64,000 bases of DNA from Anaerolineales bacterium (GTDB taxonomy: Bacteria; Chloroflexota; Anaerolineae; Anaerolineales; UBA6663): NCBI GenBank assembly GCA_020850595.1, contig JADZEK010000112.1:1-64000 (forward strand), read 5' to 3'. Position numbers and translations under genes: made by a program. Positions 34,210 through 43,044 of this stretch are shown one piece after another (position 1 is the stretch's first letter; each line of letters starts with the position of its first letter). The notes beneath the pieces were generated by a model. That model was not told where the DNA came from, searched no databases, and saw nothing but the letters and a program-made list of their open reading frames with translations.

Positions 34210-35031
34210 ATGGTTGAGCAACGACACCGGCGCACGGTGATTGGGCGCGGGCTGGGCGCGGCGCTGCTGGCGCTGACCCTGGCCGCCGCGCTGACGGCCT
34301 GCGGGATGTCCGTCATACCGCCCACGCCCACCGAGCCGCCGCGCACCGGTCCGCTGGGGCTGACCAGCGACCCGCTGATCACGGTGGGCACGCTGCAAGC
34401 GCGGGCCATCTACACCTACGGCCAGAACGGCTGGCTGCACATCACCGAACGGGTGACGCACGACGTAGACCGCGCGCCCTACGCTACGCTGCCCGACGGC
34501 GCGGTGGTGCCGCCCGATCACGTGGTGGATACCTGGGCCAACATCACCGGCCCAGACAAGGTGATCACGCAGCGCGTGACTTTCCTGCGCCGCGAGGACG
34601 GCACAGTGCTGCAAACCGCGGCCTTCAGCGACGGCGTCGCCTGGAACTCGTCCACCGGCCAGCGCGAGAGCCAGACCAGCATACCCGTGGGCGCGTTCGA
34701 CCGCGGCTTTGGGGCCAGCGTGGGCGAGTATGTGCGCGTGGGCGCGACGGTGACGCAGGCGCTGGGCACGCTCGACGGCGCGCCGGTGATCCAGATCAGC
34801 GTGGATAACCCGTTTCAGGACACTTCGCAATACGAGGACTACGCGCAGCCCGTCGCCGGGCAGCACATCACCGCCGACTATGACGTGAACGGCGGCAATC
34901 TGCGGCGGCTGGAGTGGATCATGCGGCTGGCCGACGGCAGCCAGCGGCGCTTCGGCGAGTGGCATATCACGCTGGAAGCCAACGCCACGCCGACGGATGA
35001 GGTGCTGGAGGCGCTCCAGGCGGTGCAGTAG
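34210..35031 (+). CDS. Predicted lipoprotein of unknown function
   Basis: This 273-residue lipoprotein has a signal (GAALLALTLAAALTAC, lipobox LTAC). The mature part is beta-rich with conserved-looking blocks NGWLHITERVTHDVDR and GQHITADYDVNGGNLRRLEW. No named domain is recognised. The ATG at 34210 is chosen over the TTG at 34201 because GGAGGA ends right before it at suitable spacing. A Pro/Thr-rich stretch after the Cys is a spacer. It is probably anchored on the outside of the membrane. A bidirectional terminator follows. Confidence 0.7.
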   Translation: MVEQRHRRTVIGRGLGAALLALTLAAALTACGMSVIPPTPTEPPRTGPLGLTSDPLITVGTLQARAIYTYGQNGWLHITERVTHDVDRAPYATLPDGAVVPPDHVVDTWANITGPDKVITQRVTFLRREDGTVLQTAAFSDGVAWNSSTGQRESQTSIPVGAFDRGFGASVGEYVRVGATVTQALGTLDGAPVIQISVDNPFQDTSQYEDYAQPVAGQHITADYDVNGGNLRRLEWIMRLADGSQRRFGEWHITLEANATPTDEVLEALQAVQ

Positions 35032-35048
35032 CGCAGCGGCGGAAAAAG

Positions 35049-35082
35049 ACGGCGGCGGGCCGGTGAGTTGGCCCGCCGCCGT
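35049..35082. terminator. Bidirectional intrinsic terminator
   Basis: ACGGCGGCGGGCC (35049-35061) pairs perfectly with GGCCCGCCGCCGT (35070-35082) around an 8-nt loop. On the plus strand TGTGTTTA follows. On the minus strand CTTTTTCC follows. It separates the convergent genes ending at 35031 and 35109. Confidence 0.85.
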
Positions 35083-35108
35083 TGTGTTTAAGAGGCGGCG
35101 CGACGGGG

Positions 35109-35678
35109 CTACGCGGCTTCCGGCCCGAAGAACGCGCTGACCGTGGCCGCCAGGTCGCGCACGAGGGGGTGGTCGGCCAGGCCGCCCGCTTGCAGGCTGG
35201 CGGTGATGGCGCGGTAGTACCAGGCGATGTCGGCGCGGCCGCGGTTGAAGCGCGCCCAGAGCGCCTCACCGTGGACGGCGTGGTCGGCCACCATGCTGCT
35301 CAGGTTGTGGAGCTTGTCGGCGGCGGCCACTAACTGCACGGCGCGCGGCGCGGTGCGCAAAAATTCCACGGTGTGCTGCTTGCGTGTCTCCCAGGGGTCG
35401 TCGCGAGCAAACGGTTCGCTCGCCCCGGCGACGATCTCGGCCACGCGCGGGCCAAACTGCTCGGCCAGCGCGGCGGTCGTCACCCCAGCGTCTTCCAGCG
35501 TGTCGTGCAGCAGGGCCGCCGCCAGGACCGCGGGGTCGCGCTCGCCCGCCGCTTGCAGCACAAGCAGGACGCCCACCGGATGCACAATGTAGGGGAGGTC
35601 GGTGCCTTTGCGCACCTGGCCCTGGTGGGCGCGCGCGGCGAAGCGCAGGGCGGTTTCGATCAGCGGGTCGGAGAGCAT
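35109..35678 (-). CDS. HD-domain alarmone hydrolase-like protein (MESH1/SpoT-hydrolase type)
   Basis: This 189-residue protein has the HD fold of small (p)ppGpp hydrolases. ALRFAARAHQGQVRKGTDLPYIVHPVGV is the RelA/SpoT N-terminal motif. ALLHDTLEDAGVT supplies the HD/ED metal site, and LVAAADKLHNLSSM the downstream Asp-Lys-Leu-His element. It has no synthetase domain. It probably breaks down (p)ppGpp or NADPH. It lies 7 bp downstream of the PP2C gene on the same strand, in a signalling gene cluster. Confidence 0.87.
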   Translation of the reverse strand: MLSDPLIETALRFAARAHQGQVRKGTDLPYIVHPVGVLLVLQAAGERDPAVLAAALLHDTLEDAGVTTAALAEQFGPRVAEIVAGASEPFARDDPWETRKQHTVEFLRTAPRAVQLVAAADKLHNLSSMVADHAVHGEALWARFNRGRADIAWYYRAITASLQAGGLADHPLVRDLAATVSAFFGPEAA

Positions 35679-35685
35679 CGGCGGC

Positions 35686-36483
35686 CTACACGAGCATGGC
35701 GATGACGGTAATGTTGTCGTGGCCGCCGCGCTTGCGGGCCAGCAGGATCAGCTCTTCTACGGCCTTTTGAGGCGGCAGGGCGGTGAGCACCTGCAAGATC
35801 TCCCCGGCTTCCACCAGGTCGCTCAGGCCGTCGGAACACACCAGCACCTGGCAGCCCGGCTCGAGCAGCACGCCCTGGTTGCGCATGGAGACTTCGGGCG
35901 GTTCGTCGGCCGCCAGCCGCACGCGAAAGTCGGCGCGCACGTTGGGGTCGTTGCCCAGGTGGCGGCGCACCACGTGGCGGTGGGGGTGGGTCTTGGCCTC
36001 GGCGGGTGTCAGCAGGCCGGTCTCAATGGCTTCCTGCACGAAGGTGTGGTCCACGCTGGTTTGGAGGATGCCGCCGCGCCGCGCCAGGTAGATGCGGCTG
36101 TCGCCCACGTAGGCGGTGAACAGCCGCCGCCCGGCAATGAGCGCCACGGCGCAGGTAGTGCCCATGCCCTTCAGGTCGGCGTTGCTCAGCGCGGCCTGGT
36201 TCACGGCCTTGGCGGCCTGGCTGACGGCCTGGTTGAGGATTTGCGGGTAGTCATTGCCGGCGCTCTGGCTGACGGCGCGCAGGATATTCTGCACCGCCAG
36301 GTCAGAGGCCACCTCGCCCGCCCGGTTGCCGCCGATGCCGTCGGCGATGACGCCGAGGGTGATGCTCTCGCCCGCCTCGCCATAAAACGATTGGACCCCG
36401 TAGCGGTCTTCGTTGTTTTTGCCGGTCTCGCCGGGGTGCGTGCCGTGCCCAATGGTCAAATCCGAGTGCGGGGTAGGGATCAT
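35686..36483 (-). CDS. PP2C-family Ser/Thr phosphatase
   Basis: This 265-residue metal-dependent phosphatase shows the family motifs THPGETGKNNEDRYGV (motif 1, Asp), LGVIADGIGGNRAGEVAS (motif 2, DGxGG) and VLVCSDGLSDLVE (motif 8). DNITVIAMLV closes the domain. It should reverse Ser/Thr kinase phosphorylation in the cytosol. It overlaps the FHA/VWA gene by 4 bp (ATGA), with the HD protein 7 bp downstream. No kinase is adjacent; the nearest is at 30126. Confidence 0.93.
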   Translation of the reverse strand: MIPTPHSDLTIGHGTHPGETGKNNEDRYGVQSFYGEAGESITLGVIADGIGGNRAGEVASDLAVQNILRAVSQSAGNDYPQILNQAVSQAAKAVNQAALSNADLKGMGTTCAVALIAGRRLFTAYVGDSRIYLARRGGILQTSVDHTFVQEAIETGLLTPAEAKTHPHRHVVRRHLGNDPNVRADFRVRLAADEPPEVSMRNQGVLLEPGCQVLVCSDGLSDLVEAGEILQVLTALPPQKAVEELILLARKRGGHDNITVIAMLV

Positions 36484-38780
36484 TCCGTCTTCTCGACAGG
36501 CTGAGTGGCAACACCCTCAGATGTGGCGGGGGCGTCTGACGACGTTGCGGGGGCGTCGGCCGGCGGCAGGTGGGCGCCCTGGCCGTTACCATTCTGGCTT
36601 GGAGCGAGGGCGATGATCCGTGGCGCGGCACGGTTGCCGTCCGGCGCGGCGTCATGGCGCTTAAAGCGCAGCTGCACGCGGCCCAGGTTGATCAGATCGC
36701 CATGTTTCAGTTCCGGTCCGGCGCCGTTGGCGATGGGGCTGTAATTGATCCAGGTGCCGGAGGTCGAGCCGGCGTCGTACAGGCGAAACACGCCGTTCGC
36801 GTGCACCAGCCGCGCATGCAGCCGCGACACCGAGCGGTCGTGAAACACGGCCTCGGCCAGCGCCGCGTCACGGCCGAGCGTCAGCGTCACGCCGGTCACG
36901 GCGATGTCGGCCTGCGGCGCGCCCCCCCCGCCCGGCTCGACCACTTCCAGGTAGGCCGCGGCGAGGGGGGCGGCCGTCGGACGCGTGGGCCAGCGCAGGG
37001 CGGGCAGGGCCACGTGCGGCAGCCACGAGCGGCCTTCGGCGCGCGGCGCGCCCGGCTGAGTGACGCTGATGGGCGGCGGGGCCGACAGTGCCGCGCCCGG
37101 CGCGGGCGGGGCCGTCAGCGGCGCGGTTCCCGGCACGGCCTTTCGGGCCGGGCCGGCGGCCTCTGTCCGGGCGGCGGTGGCGGCCTCGGCGATGGGCGCG
37201 GCCGGGGCCAGGCGGCGCACCTTGCGCGGCGTGGAGCGCGCCGAAGGCGGCCGGATGACGTTGGGCACGGTCACGGTGGGGTCGGCGGCGGCTTGGGCGG
37301 CTTCGGCGACGCGGGCGCGCTGGGCGCGGGTGAGCGCCCACCAGGCCAACACGCCCACGGCGGCGGCGAGCAGCACGCCGAGCAGGGCCAGCGCCAACAG
37401 CGGCCAGCCGGGGCGGTCGAGCACCTCGGTGGGCACGGTCACCACCGGCGCGATGGCGACGGCCGGCTCTTGCAGGCTCACCGTTACGGTCACGGGCAAA
37501 CTGGCGGCAGCCAGGCCCAACTCATCCACCACGCGCACTGCGAGGACATGGTCGGCGCTGGCGGCGTAGGCCGTCAGCGGCCAAGAGAGCGCGGAGGGCG
37601 TGGTGGTGACGGCCGCGGCGCTGGAGACCACCACGCCGTCCACCACCAGCTCCAGCGCTTGCAGGCTGCGCGGGTGGCCGTCGGGGAAATCCACCGTCAG
37701 CGGCACGTCTTGGGCGGTGGGGTTAGCCAGCGCCGGGTCAGCGCCCGCGGCGGCGGCCACGCGCACCACGCTCGGCGGCAGGCTGCCCAGTGTCACGGTC
37801 GGCGCTTCGACGCGCAGCGGGAAGACCACTTCGCCCGCCGGGAGCGTGGTTCCGGCCGCGCTCACCGTGGCGGCAAGCGTGTGCTGCCCGGTGACGGCCA
37901 GCGTGGAACGGTAGGTCAGGTGGTATTGGCGGGTGTACTGCGCCAGCATCTGGTAGAACGGGTCGAGCGAGGCCGGGCCAGTGAACAGCAGCCGCGCCGC
38001 GCCGGTGGCCTCGGCCAGGGTTTGCAGATGCGCGGCGCTGGTGGTGCCCTCGCCGCCCTCCGGCCCCACGTAGAGCGTGTAGATCGGCGCCTGCGCGGCG
38101 GCTGAGCGCGTGGCGGCGTCGGCCAGTTGGCCGGACACGTCGGGGCGGTTGAAGCCGTTGGAGAGGAAGATCAGGAAGCGCGCCATGCCGGGCTGGCGCG
38201 GCACGTCGGAGGCGTAGTCGAGGCCGGTGTTGAGCAGGGTGAAGGGGTCGGCCACGCCCGCGAAGGTGCTGGTATAGCCCGCCACGGCCTGGGCCACGGC
38301 GGCCGGGTCGGGGCTGTGCTCGATGAGCGGCCCTTCGGAGGTCAGGATGGTCACATCGTCCAGCCCGGCGCGCAGGCCGCCCTGAGTGTAGGCCGTCAGC
38401 GCCGTCTGAATTTGCTCCAGGCGGGTGACGCCGTTGGCGTCGCGGGTCTTGAAGGCGTCGGTGCTGTCGAGCACGAACACCACCTGCACGCCAACGGCTT
38501 CTTCGGCCACGCGCAGCCCGCTGACGGGCATGGCGTTTTCGGTGAGCGTGAAGGCCGCCGCCGGCAGGCCCGCCGTGTGCGCGCCATCGGCCCCGTTGAC
38601 GCGCACAAAGGCGCTGATTTCAGGGAAGGCCGCGCTGTTGACGCCAGTCAACTGCGCCCGCGCAGCGCCCGGCGCGTCGTCTTGGGCCAGCGCGGGGGCG
38701 GGCCAGAGCAGGCTCACCAGCAGCAGCGGCAGCCAGAACAGGCGCGAAAATGAGGCGAAACGCGGGCGGCGCGATGGCAT
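36480..38780 (-). CDS. VWA- and FHA-domain membrane protein
   Basis: This 766-residue protein has a signal peptide (RLFWLPLLLVSLLWPAPALAQD) and an N-terminal von Willebrand A-like domain (VVFVLDSTDAFK; metal site DSTDA departs from DxSxS). A beta-sandwich stretch follows, one TM helix (GWPLLALALLGVLLAAAVGVLAWW), then an Ala/Pro-rich linker. The cytosolic C-terminal FHA domain contains LGRDAALAEAVFHDRSVSRLHARL and DAGSTSGTWIN. FHA domains bind phosphothreonine peptides. Translational coupling to PP2C (4-bp overlap) suggests a kinase-phosphatase-reader module. TACAAT at 38801-38796 implies a leader of only about 9 nt. Confidence 0.9.
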   Translation of the reverse strand: MPSRRPRFASFSRLFWLPLLLVSLLWPAPALAQDDAPGAARAQLTGVNSAAFPEISAFVRVNGADGAHTAGLPAAAFTLTENAMPVSGLRVAEEAVGVQVVFVLDSTDAFKTRDANGVTRLEQIQTALTAYTQGGLRAGLDDVTILTSEGPLIEHSPDPAAVAQAVAGYTSTFAGVADPFTLLNTGLDYASDVPRQPGMARFLIFLSNGFNRPDVSGQLADAATRSAAAQAPIYTLYVGPEGGEGTTSAAHLQTLAEATGAARLLFTGPASLDPFYQMLAQYTRQYHLTYRSTLAVTGQHTLAATVSAAGTTLPAGEVVFPLRVEAPTVTLGSLPPSVVRVAAAAGADPALANPTAQDVPLTVDFPDGHPRSLQALELVVDGVVVSSAAAVTTTPSALSWPLTAYAASADHVLAVRVVDELGLAAASLPVTVTVSLQEPAVAIAPVVTVPTEVLDRPGWPLLALALLGVLLAAAVGVLAWWALTRAQRARVAEAAQAAADPTVTVPNVIRPPSARSTPRKVRRLAPAAPIAEAATAARTEAAGPARKAVPGTAPLTAPPAPGAALSAPPPISVTQPGAPRAEGRSWLPHVALPALRWPTRPTAAPLAAAYLEVVEPGGGGAPQADIAVTGVTLTLGRDAALAEAVFHDRSVSRLHARLVHANGVFRLYDAGSTSGTWINYSPIANGAGPELKHGDLINLGRVQLRFKRHDAAPDGNRAAPRIIALAPSQNGNGQGAHLPPADAPATSSDAPATSEGVATQPVEKTE

Positions 38781-38885
38781 AGGGCAGTCGGGCGTATTGT
38801 AGCATGGGTGTCCGGCTGGTCACGCAGGCGGGGGGCAATCACCCGGTGGCGAGGCGCGGCGCCCAATTTCCTGCGATTTGACTAG

Positions 38886-38916
38886 AAAAACCGCCGTCGG
38901 GCCAGCCGTCAGGCGG
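38886..38916 (-). terminator. Intrinsic terminator upstream of the VWA/FHA gene
   Basis: On the minus strand CCGCC and GGCGG (with a CGG/CCG inner pair) are followed by TTTTTCTAG. It stands beyond a larger hairpin at 39024-39051 and ends transcription from the gene at 39070. Confidence 0.7.
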
Positions 38917-39023
38917 CCTGTCACCGGGCAGCCAAGGGCAGGCGCGGCGGGCCAGGTCGTGCCCGGCGGCGCGGCGGGCCGGCGACCGTGACAGCTCAGG
39001 TGGGAAAAAGCAGGAGCTTCAGC

Positions 39024-39051
39024 GGGGGCGGCGGGGTGAACCGCCGCCCCC
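39024..39051 (-). terminator. GC-rich hairpin after the DUF membrane protein gene
   Basis: GGGGGCGGCGG (39024-39034) and CCGCCGCCCCC (39041-39051) form a perfect 11-bp stem with loop GGTGAA. CTTTTTCC follows 12 nt later on the minus strand. It acts with 38886-38916. Confidence 0.6.
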
Positions 39052-39069
39052 CAAGACAACGGAAACAGA

Positions 39070-39975
39070 CTAGGCGGGCAGCGCGGCGGGCGCAGCCGGG
39101 GCCGGGGCGCGGCCGGTAAGCTGCTTGTAGGTGAGGGTCCAGGCGGCCATGACCCAGGTCTCGACGATACCGGAGAGCACGATCAGGATGGGCAGGTAGG
39201 CCACCACGCACAGCCCCGCCACGGCCAGGCCCACATTGCCCGCGATGGGCGCATCGTTGGCATAACCGATGACGACCAGGATGGCGGGCAGGGCCAGGGC
39301 GATAAAGGGCAGCGCGGCCACGAAACTGATGACGGCCTGGAGGATGACCAGGATCAGGCCCATGAGGAACACGCTGCCCAGGTTGGTGGTGATGAAGCGC
39401 CAGGCGCGGGGCAGGGCTTCCGACAGCCCCACCGCGTCGTTAATGGCCGTGATCTGGGCCAGGCGGGCATAGACGCCCAGCAGGGCGATGACGATGAAGC
39501 CGATGCAGGCCAGCGGCGCGAGGCAGACCGTGAGGAAGCTGATGATGGACATCAGGCCGAGCGCCAGGCCGACGACCCAGACCACCAGGCCGATGCCCAG
39601 CACGGTCCAGAAATACTTGCGGCCAAAGGCCGAGGCCTCGCCGAAGCTGACGCGGCTCTGCTGGTCGGCGGTGAGCACGCCGCCGATGAGCGCGCCACGC
39701 GAGTAAATCGCCAGGATGAACAGGACAATGCCGAGGAGGATGATCAGCGCGGCCACGCCGAGGAGGATGAGCCAGACCGTGGTCTCATCCAGCGAGCGCA
39801 ACTGCGAGGGCATGATCTGCCGCGGGTTGTTGAAGTCGAATTGGAAGTTGCCGCCCGGCCGGCCGCCGCCCGATCCGGCCAGCGCGGCCGAGAAGACGCC
39901 GAACAGCCAGAGGAGCTTGTAGTTCCAGGTCAGTTGCCAGGCGCGGCGCAAAACGCCGCCAAAATCAAGAGACAT
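39070..39975 (-). CDS. Multi-pass membrane protein of unknown function
   Basis: This protein of about 301 residues has six or seven TM helices. It starts MSLDFGGVLRRAWQLTWNYK. The pattern resembles the DUF7847/GlpQ-membrane-domain-like superfamily (GLSEALPRAWRFITTNLGSV is its typical cytosolic amphipathic segment). The ATG at 39975 follows AGGAG at 8-bp spacing, better than the longer frame from 40011. It is the last gene of a minus-strand series xpt, guaA, 40045, 39070. Function is unknown; a role in membrane lipid or stress handling is a guess. Confidence 0.65.
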   Translation of the reverse strand: MSLDFGGVLRRAWQLTWNYKLLWLFGVFSAALAGSGGGRPGGNFQFDFNNPRQIMPSQLRSLDETTVWLILLGVAALIILLGIVLFILAIYSRGALIGGVLTADQQSRVSFGEASAFGRKYFWTVLGIGLVVWVVGLALGLMSIISFLTVCLAPLACIGFIVIALLGVYARLAQITAINDAVGLSEALPRAWRFITTNLGSVFLMGLILVILQAVISFVAALPFIALALPAILVVIGYANDAPIAGNVGLAVAGLCVVAYLPILIVLSGIVETWVMAAWTLTYKQLTGRAPAPAAPAALPA

Positions 39976-40044
39976 TGCACACACTCCTATTCCAATGCTG
40001 CCGTCGTCCATTCATACGCGCCGGGTGGCGCCAGGTTGCGCGGC

Positions 40045-40542
40045 CTAACTTCTAAAAAAGTATACGGCCAGCCGCGCCGCGCTGACAACCAGGTAGAGCA
40101 GCAGGCCCAGGACGATTAAGCCGCCGGTGAGAGGATAAAGCAGCGTGGGCGGGCGCGAGAGGTGCAGGTCGGTTTCGTCGCGGTTGACGAAGATGAACTG
40201 GTGAATGGCGTTGGTGAGGTAGGCCTGCACGTCGGCCGTCAGGCCGCTGGTGGTCAGCCGGGACTCTTCCCCGCTTTCAGTCTCGGCGAAGATGCCGGTG
40301 GGGCCGCTGTCGGCGTTGAGGAAGCGGGCAATCTTGATCTCTTCGACCGGGGTGGACCAGACCGGGTAGCGGAGGATGGTCTCGCGCGCGGCGCAGTCTA
40401 GGGTGCGGCCACGGTGGCAGGTCACCTCCACCGCGCGCAGAAAGTAGATGGTGGCGACACTGACGACCACGAGGCCCACGAGCGCCCCCAGCAGCGACCC
40501 CCAGGTAACCGGCGCGCGGCGGCGAGCAGGGTAAACGGTCAT
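40045..40542 (-). CDS. Two-TM membrane protein of unknown function
   Basis: This 165-residue protein has a TM helix near residues 12-35 (GSLLGALVGLVVVSVATIYFL) and another near the C-terminus (LLYPLTGGLIVLGLLLYLVV). The loop between them carries a Cys pair (VTCHRGRTLDC) that could form a disulfide. ATG at 40542 is chosen since the longer frame enters guaA sequence. It begins 7 bp after the guaA stop, so it is co-transcribed with guaA. No named family is recognised. Confidence 0.6.
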   Translation of the reverse strand: MTVYPARRRAPVTWGSLLGALVGLVVVSVATIYFLRAVEVTCHRGRTLDCAARETILRYPVWSTPVEEIKIARFLNADSGPTGIFAETESGEESRLTTSGLTADVQAYLTNAIHQFIFVNRDETDLHLSRPPTLLYPLTGGLIVLGLLLYLVVSAARLAVYFFRS

Positions 40543-40549
40543 TAGGCGG

Positions 40550-42124
<1,575 letters not shown>

Positions 42125-42215
42125 ACAGTCCTTGGGCGGGGGGCGGCAACTTGAGTGTGACCGGCCGGCGGCCAAAAATCAATCGGCAATGGTTCAGCAA
42201 AGCGGATGCGGCGCC

Positions 42216-42788
42216 TCAGTCCGCGAACTCAATCCGGCCGTCGTCCATGCTGCTGATGATGGCAAGGGACTCGATCGGCACGTCCTGCGCCGCCAGCAGC
42301 GCCCGGCCGCCCTCGAATGATTTCTCGATCAGGGCGCCGATGCCGACCACGCGCGCGCCGGCGGCCTGCGCCAGCCGCGCCAGGCCAAGGATGGTCTGCC
42401 CCGAGGCCAGGAAGTCGTCAATGATGAGGATGCGCTCGCCGGCCCCCAGGTATTCGGGCGAAACGATCAGCTCGACCGTGCGGCCCTTGGTGTGCGAGGG
42501 GGCCAGGGTCAAGAAGATTTCGTTGGGCATGGTGACGGGCTTTTGCTTGCGGGCGTAGACCACCGGCAGGCCCAGGTGATAGGCGGCGGCGACGGCCGGG
42601 GCGATGCCCGAGATTTCAGCCGTGAGCACCTTGGTGGCGCCCAGGTGGCTGAAGCGGGCGGCCAGCTCCTGCCCGCAGGCGAACATCAGGCGCGGATCAA
42701 CCTGGTGATTGATGAAGCCATCCACCTTGAGGATGCCTTGCCCCAGGTTGCGGCCCTCGGCCAAGATGCGTTGCTTGAGCAAATCCAT
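42216..42788 (-). CDS. xpt: Xanthine phosphoribosyltransferase
   Basis: This 190-residue type I PRTase uses PRPP to convert xanthine to XMP. The PRPP loop is LIIDDFLASGQTILGLARL (near residue 128). The N-terminal MDLLKQRILAEGRNLGQGILKVDGFINHQVDP and RKQKPVTMP motif are diagnostic of Xpt. Purine salvage product XMP feeds guaA downstream. TATAAT at 42831-42826 on the minus strand gives a leader of about 35 nt, which is too short for a purine riboswitch. Confidence 0.94.
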   Translation of the reverse strand: MDLLKQRILAEGRNLGQGILKVDGFINHQVDPRLMFACGQELAARFSHLGATKVLTAEISGIAPAVAAAYHLGLPVVYARKQKPVTMPNEIFLTLAPSHTKGRTVELIVSPEYLGAGERILIIDDFLASGQTILGLARLAQAAGARVVGIGALIEKSFEGGRALLAAQDVPIESLAIISSMDDGRIEFAD

Positions 42789-42825
42789 GGGTATTTATCC
42801 ATTCCAATCGGGGAACAATAGCGGC

Positions 42826-42831
42826 ATTATA
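42826..42831 (-). promoter_or_regulatory. xpt: -10 hexamer of xpt
   Basis: TATAAT on the minus strand, 37 nt from the xpt ATG. The -35 is weak. It is divergent from the P-ATPase promoter at 42894-42922. Confidence 0.55.
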
Positions 42832-42893
42832 GCGCCGTCAGCCAAATGACAGGTAAATGCCAGCTTGAACGCGCGGAACGCGGCGGGCGTCCA

Positions 42894-42922
42894 TTGGCAC
42901 AGGCCGGGCCGCCGATTATAAT
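42894..42922 (+). promoter_or_regulatory. Promoter of the P-type ATPase gene
   Basis: TTGGCA (42894-42899), a 17-bp spacer and TATAAT (42917-42922) lie 123 bp upstream of the ATG at 43045. Initiation is expected near 42929. Confidence 0.75.
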
Positions 42923-42938
42923 GACTCTTCATACCCCG

Positions 42939-43018
42939 GCGCGGCTGAATGATCAGCCGCGCGCCGCCGGGCGCCCAACTCGATCGGTACTCCGATCGCT
43001 CGACCGGTACTCCGGTCG
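42939..43018 (+). promoter_or_regulatory. Three-hairpin leader of the P-type ATPase gene
   Basis: Hairpin 1: GCGCGGCTGA (42939-42948) with TCAGCCGCGC (42953-42962). Hairpin 2: CGATCGG, loop TACT, CCGATCG (42981-42998). Hairpin 3: CGACCGG, loop TACT, CCGGTCG (43001-43018). Hairpins 2 and 3 are perfect 7-bp stems with identical loops, 20 bp apart start-to-start. They may act as RNA or as a double-dyad operator. They lie in the first 90 nt of the transcript. Confidence 0.75.
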
Positions 43019-43044
43019 CGCCCACTTCGACGGCAGGAGCGCTG

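Noticed and set aside
42789-42831. Purine riboswitch before xpt
   Set aside because: The leader is only about 35 nt from a TATAAT-based start, too short for the aptamer.
42923-43044. yybP-ykoY (Mn2+) riboswitch before the P-ATPase
   Set aside because: The conserved paired blocks of that class are absent; only simple hairpins occur.
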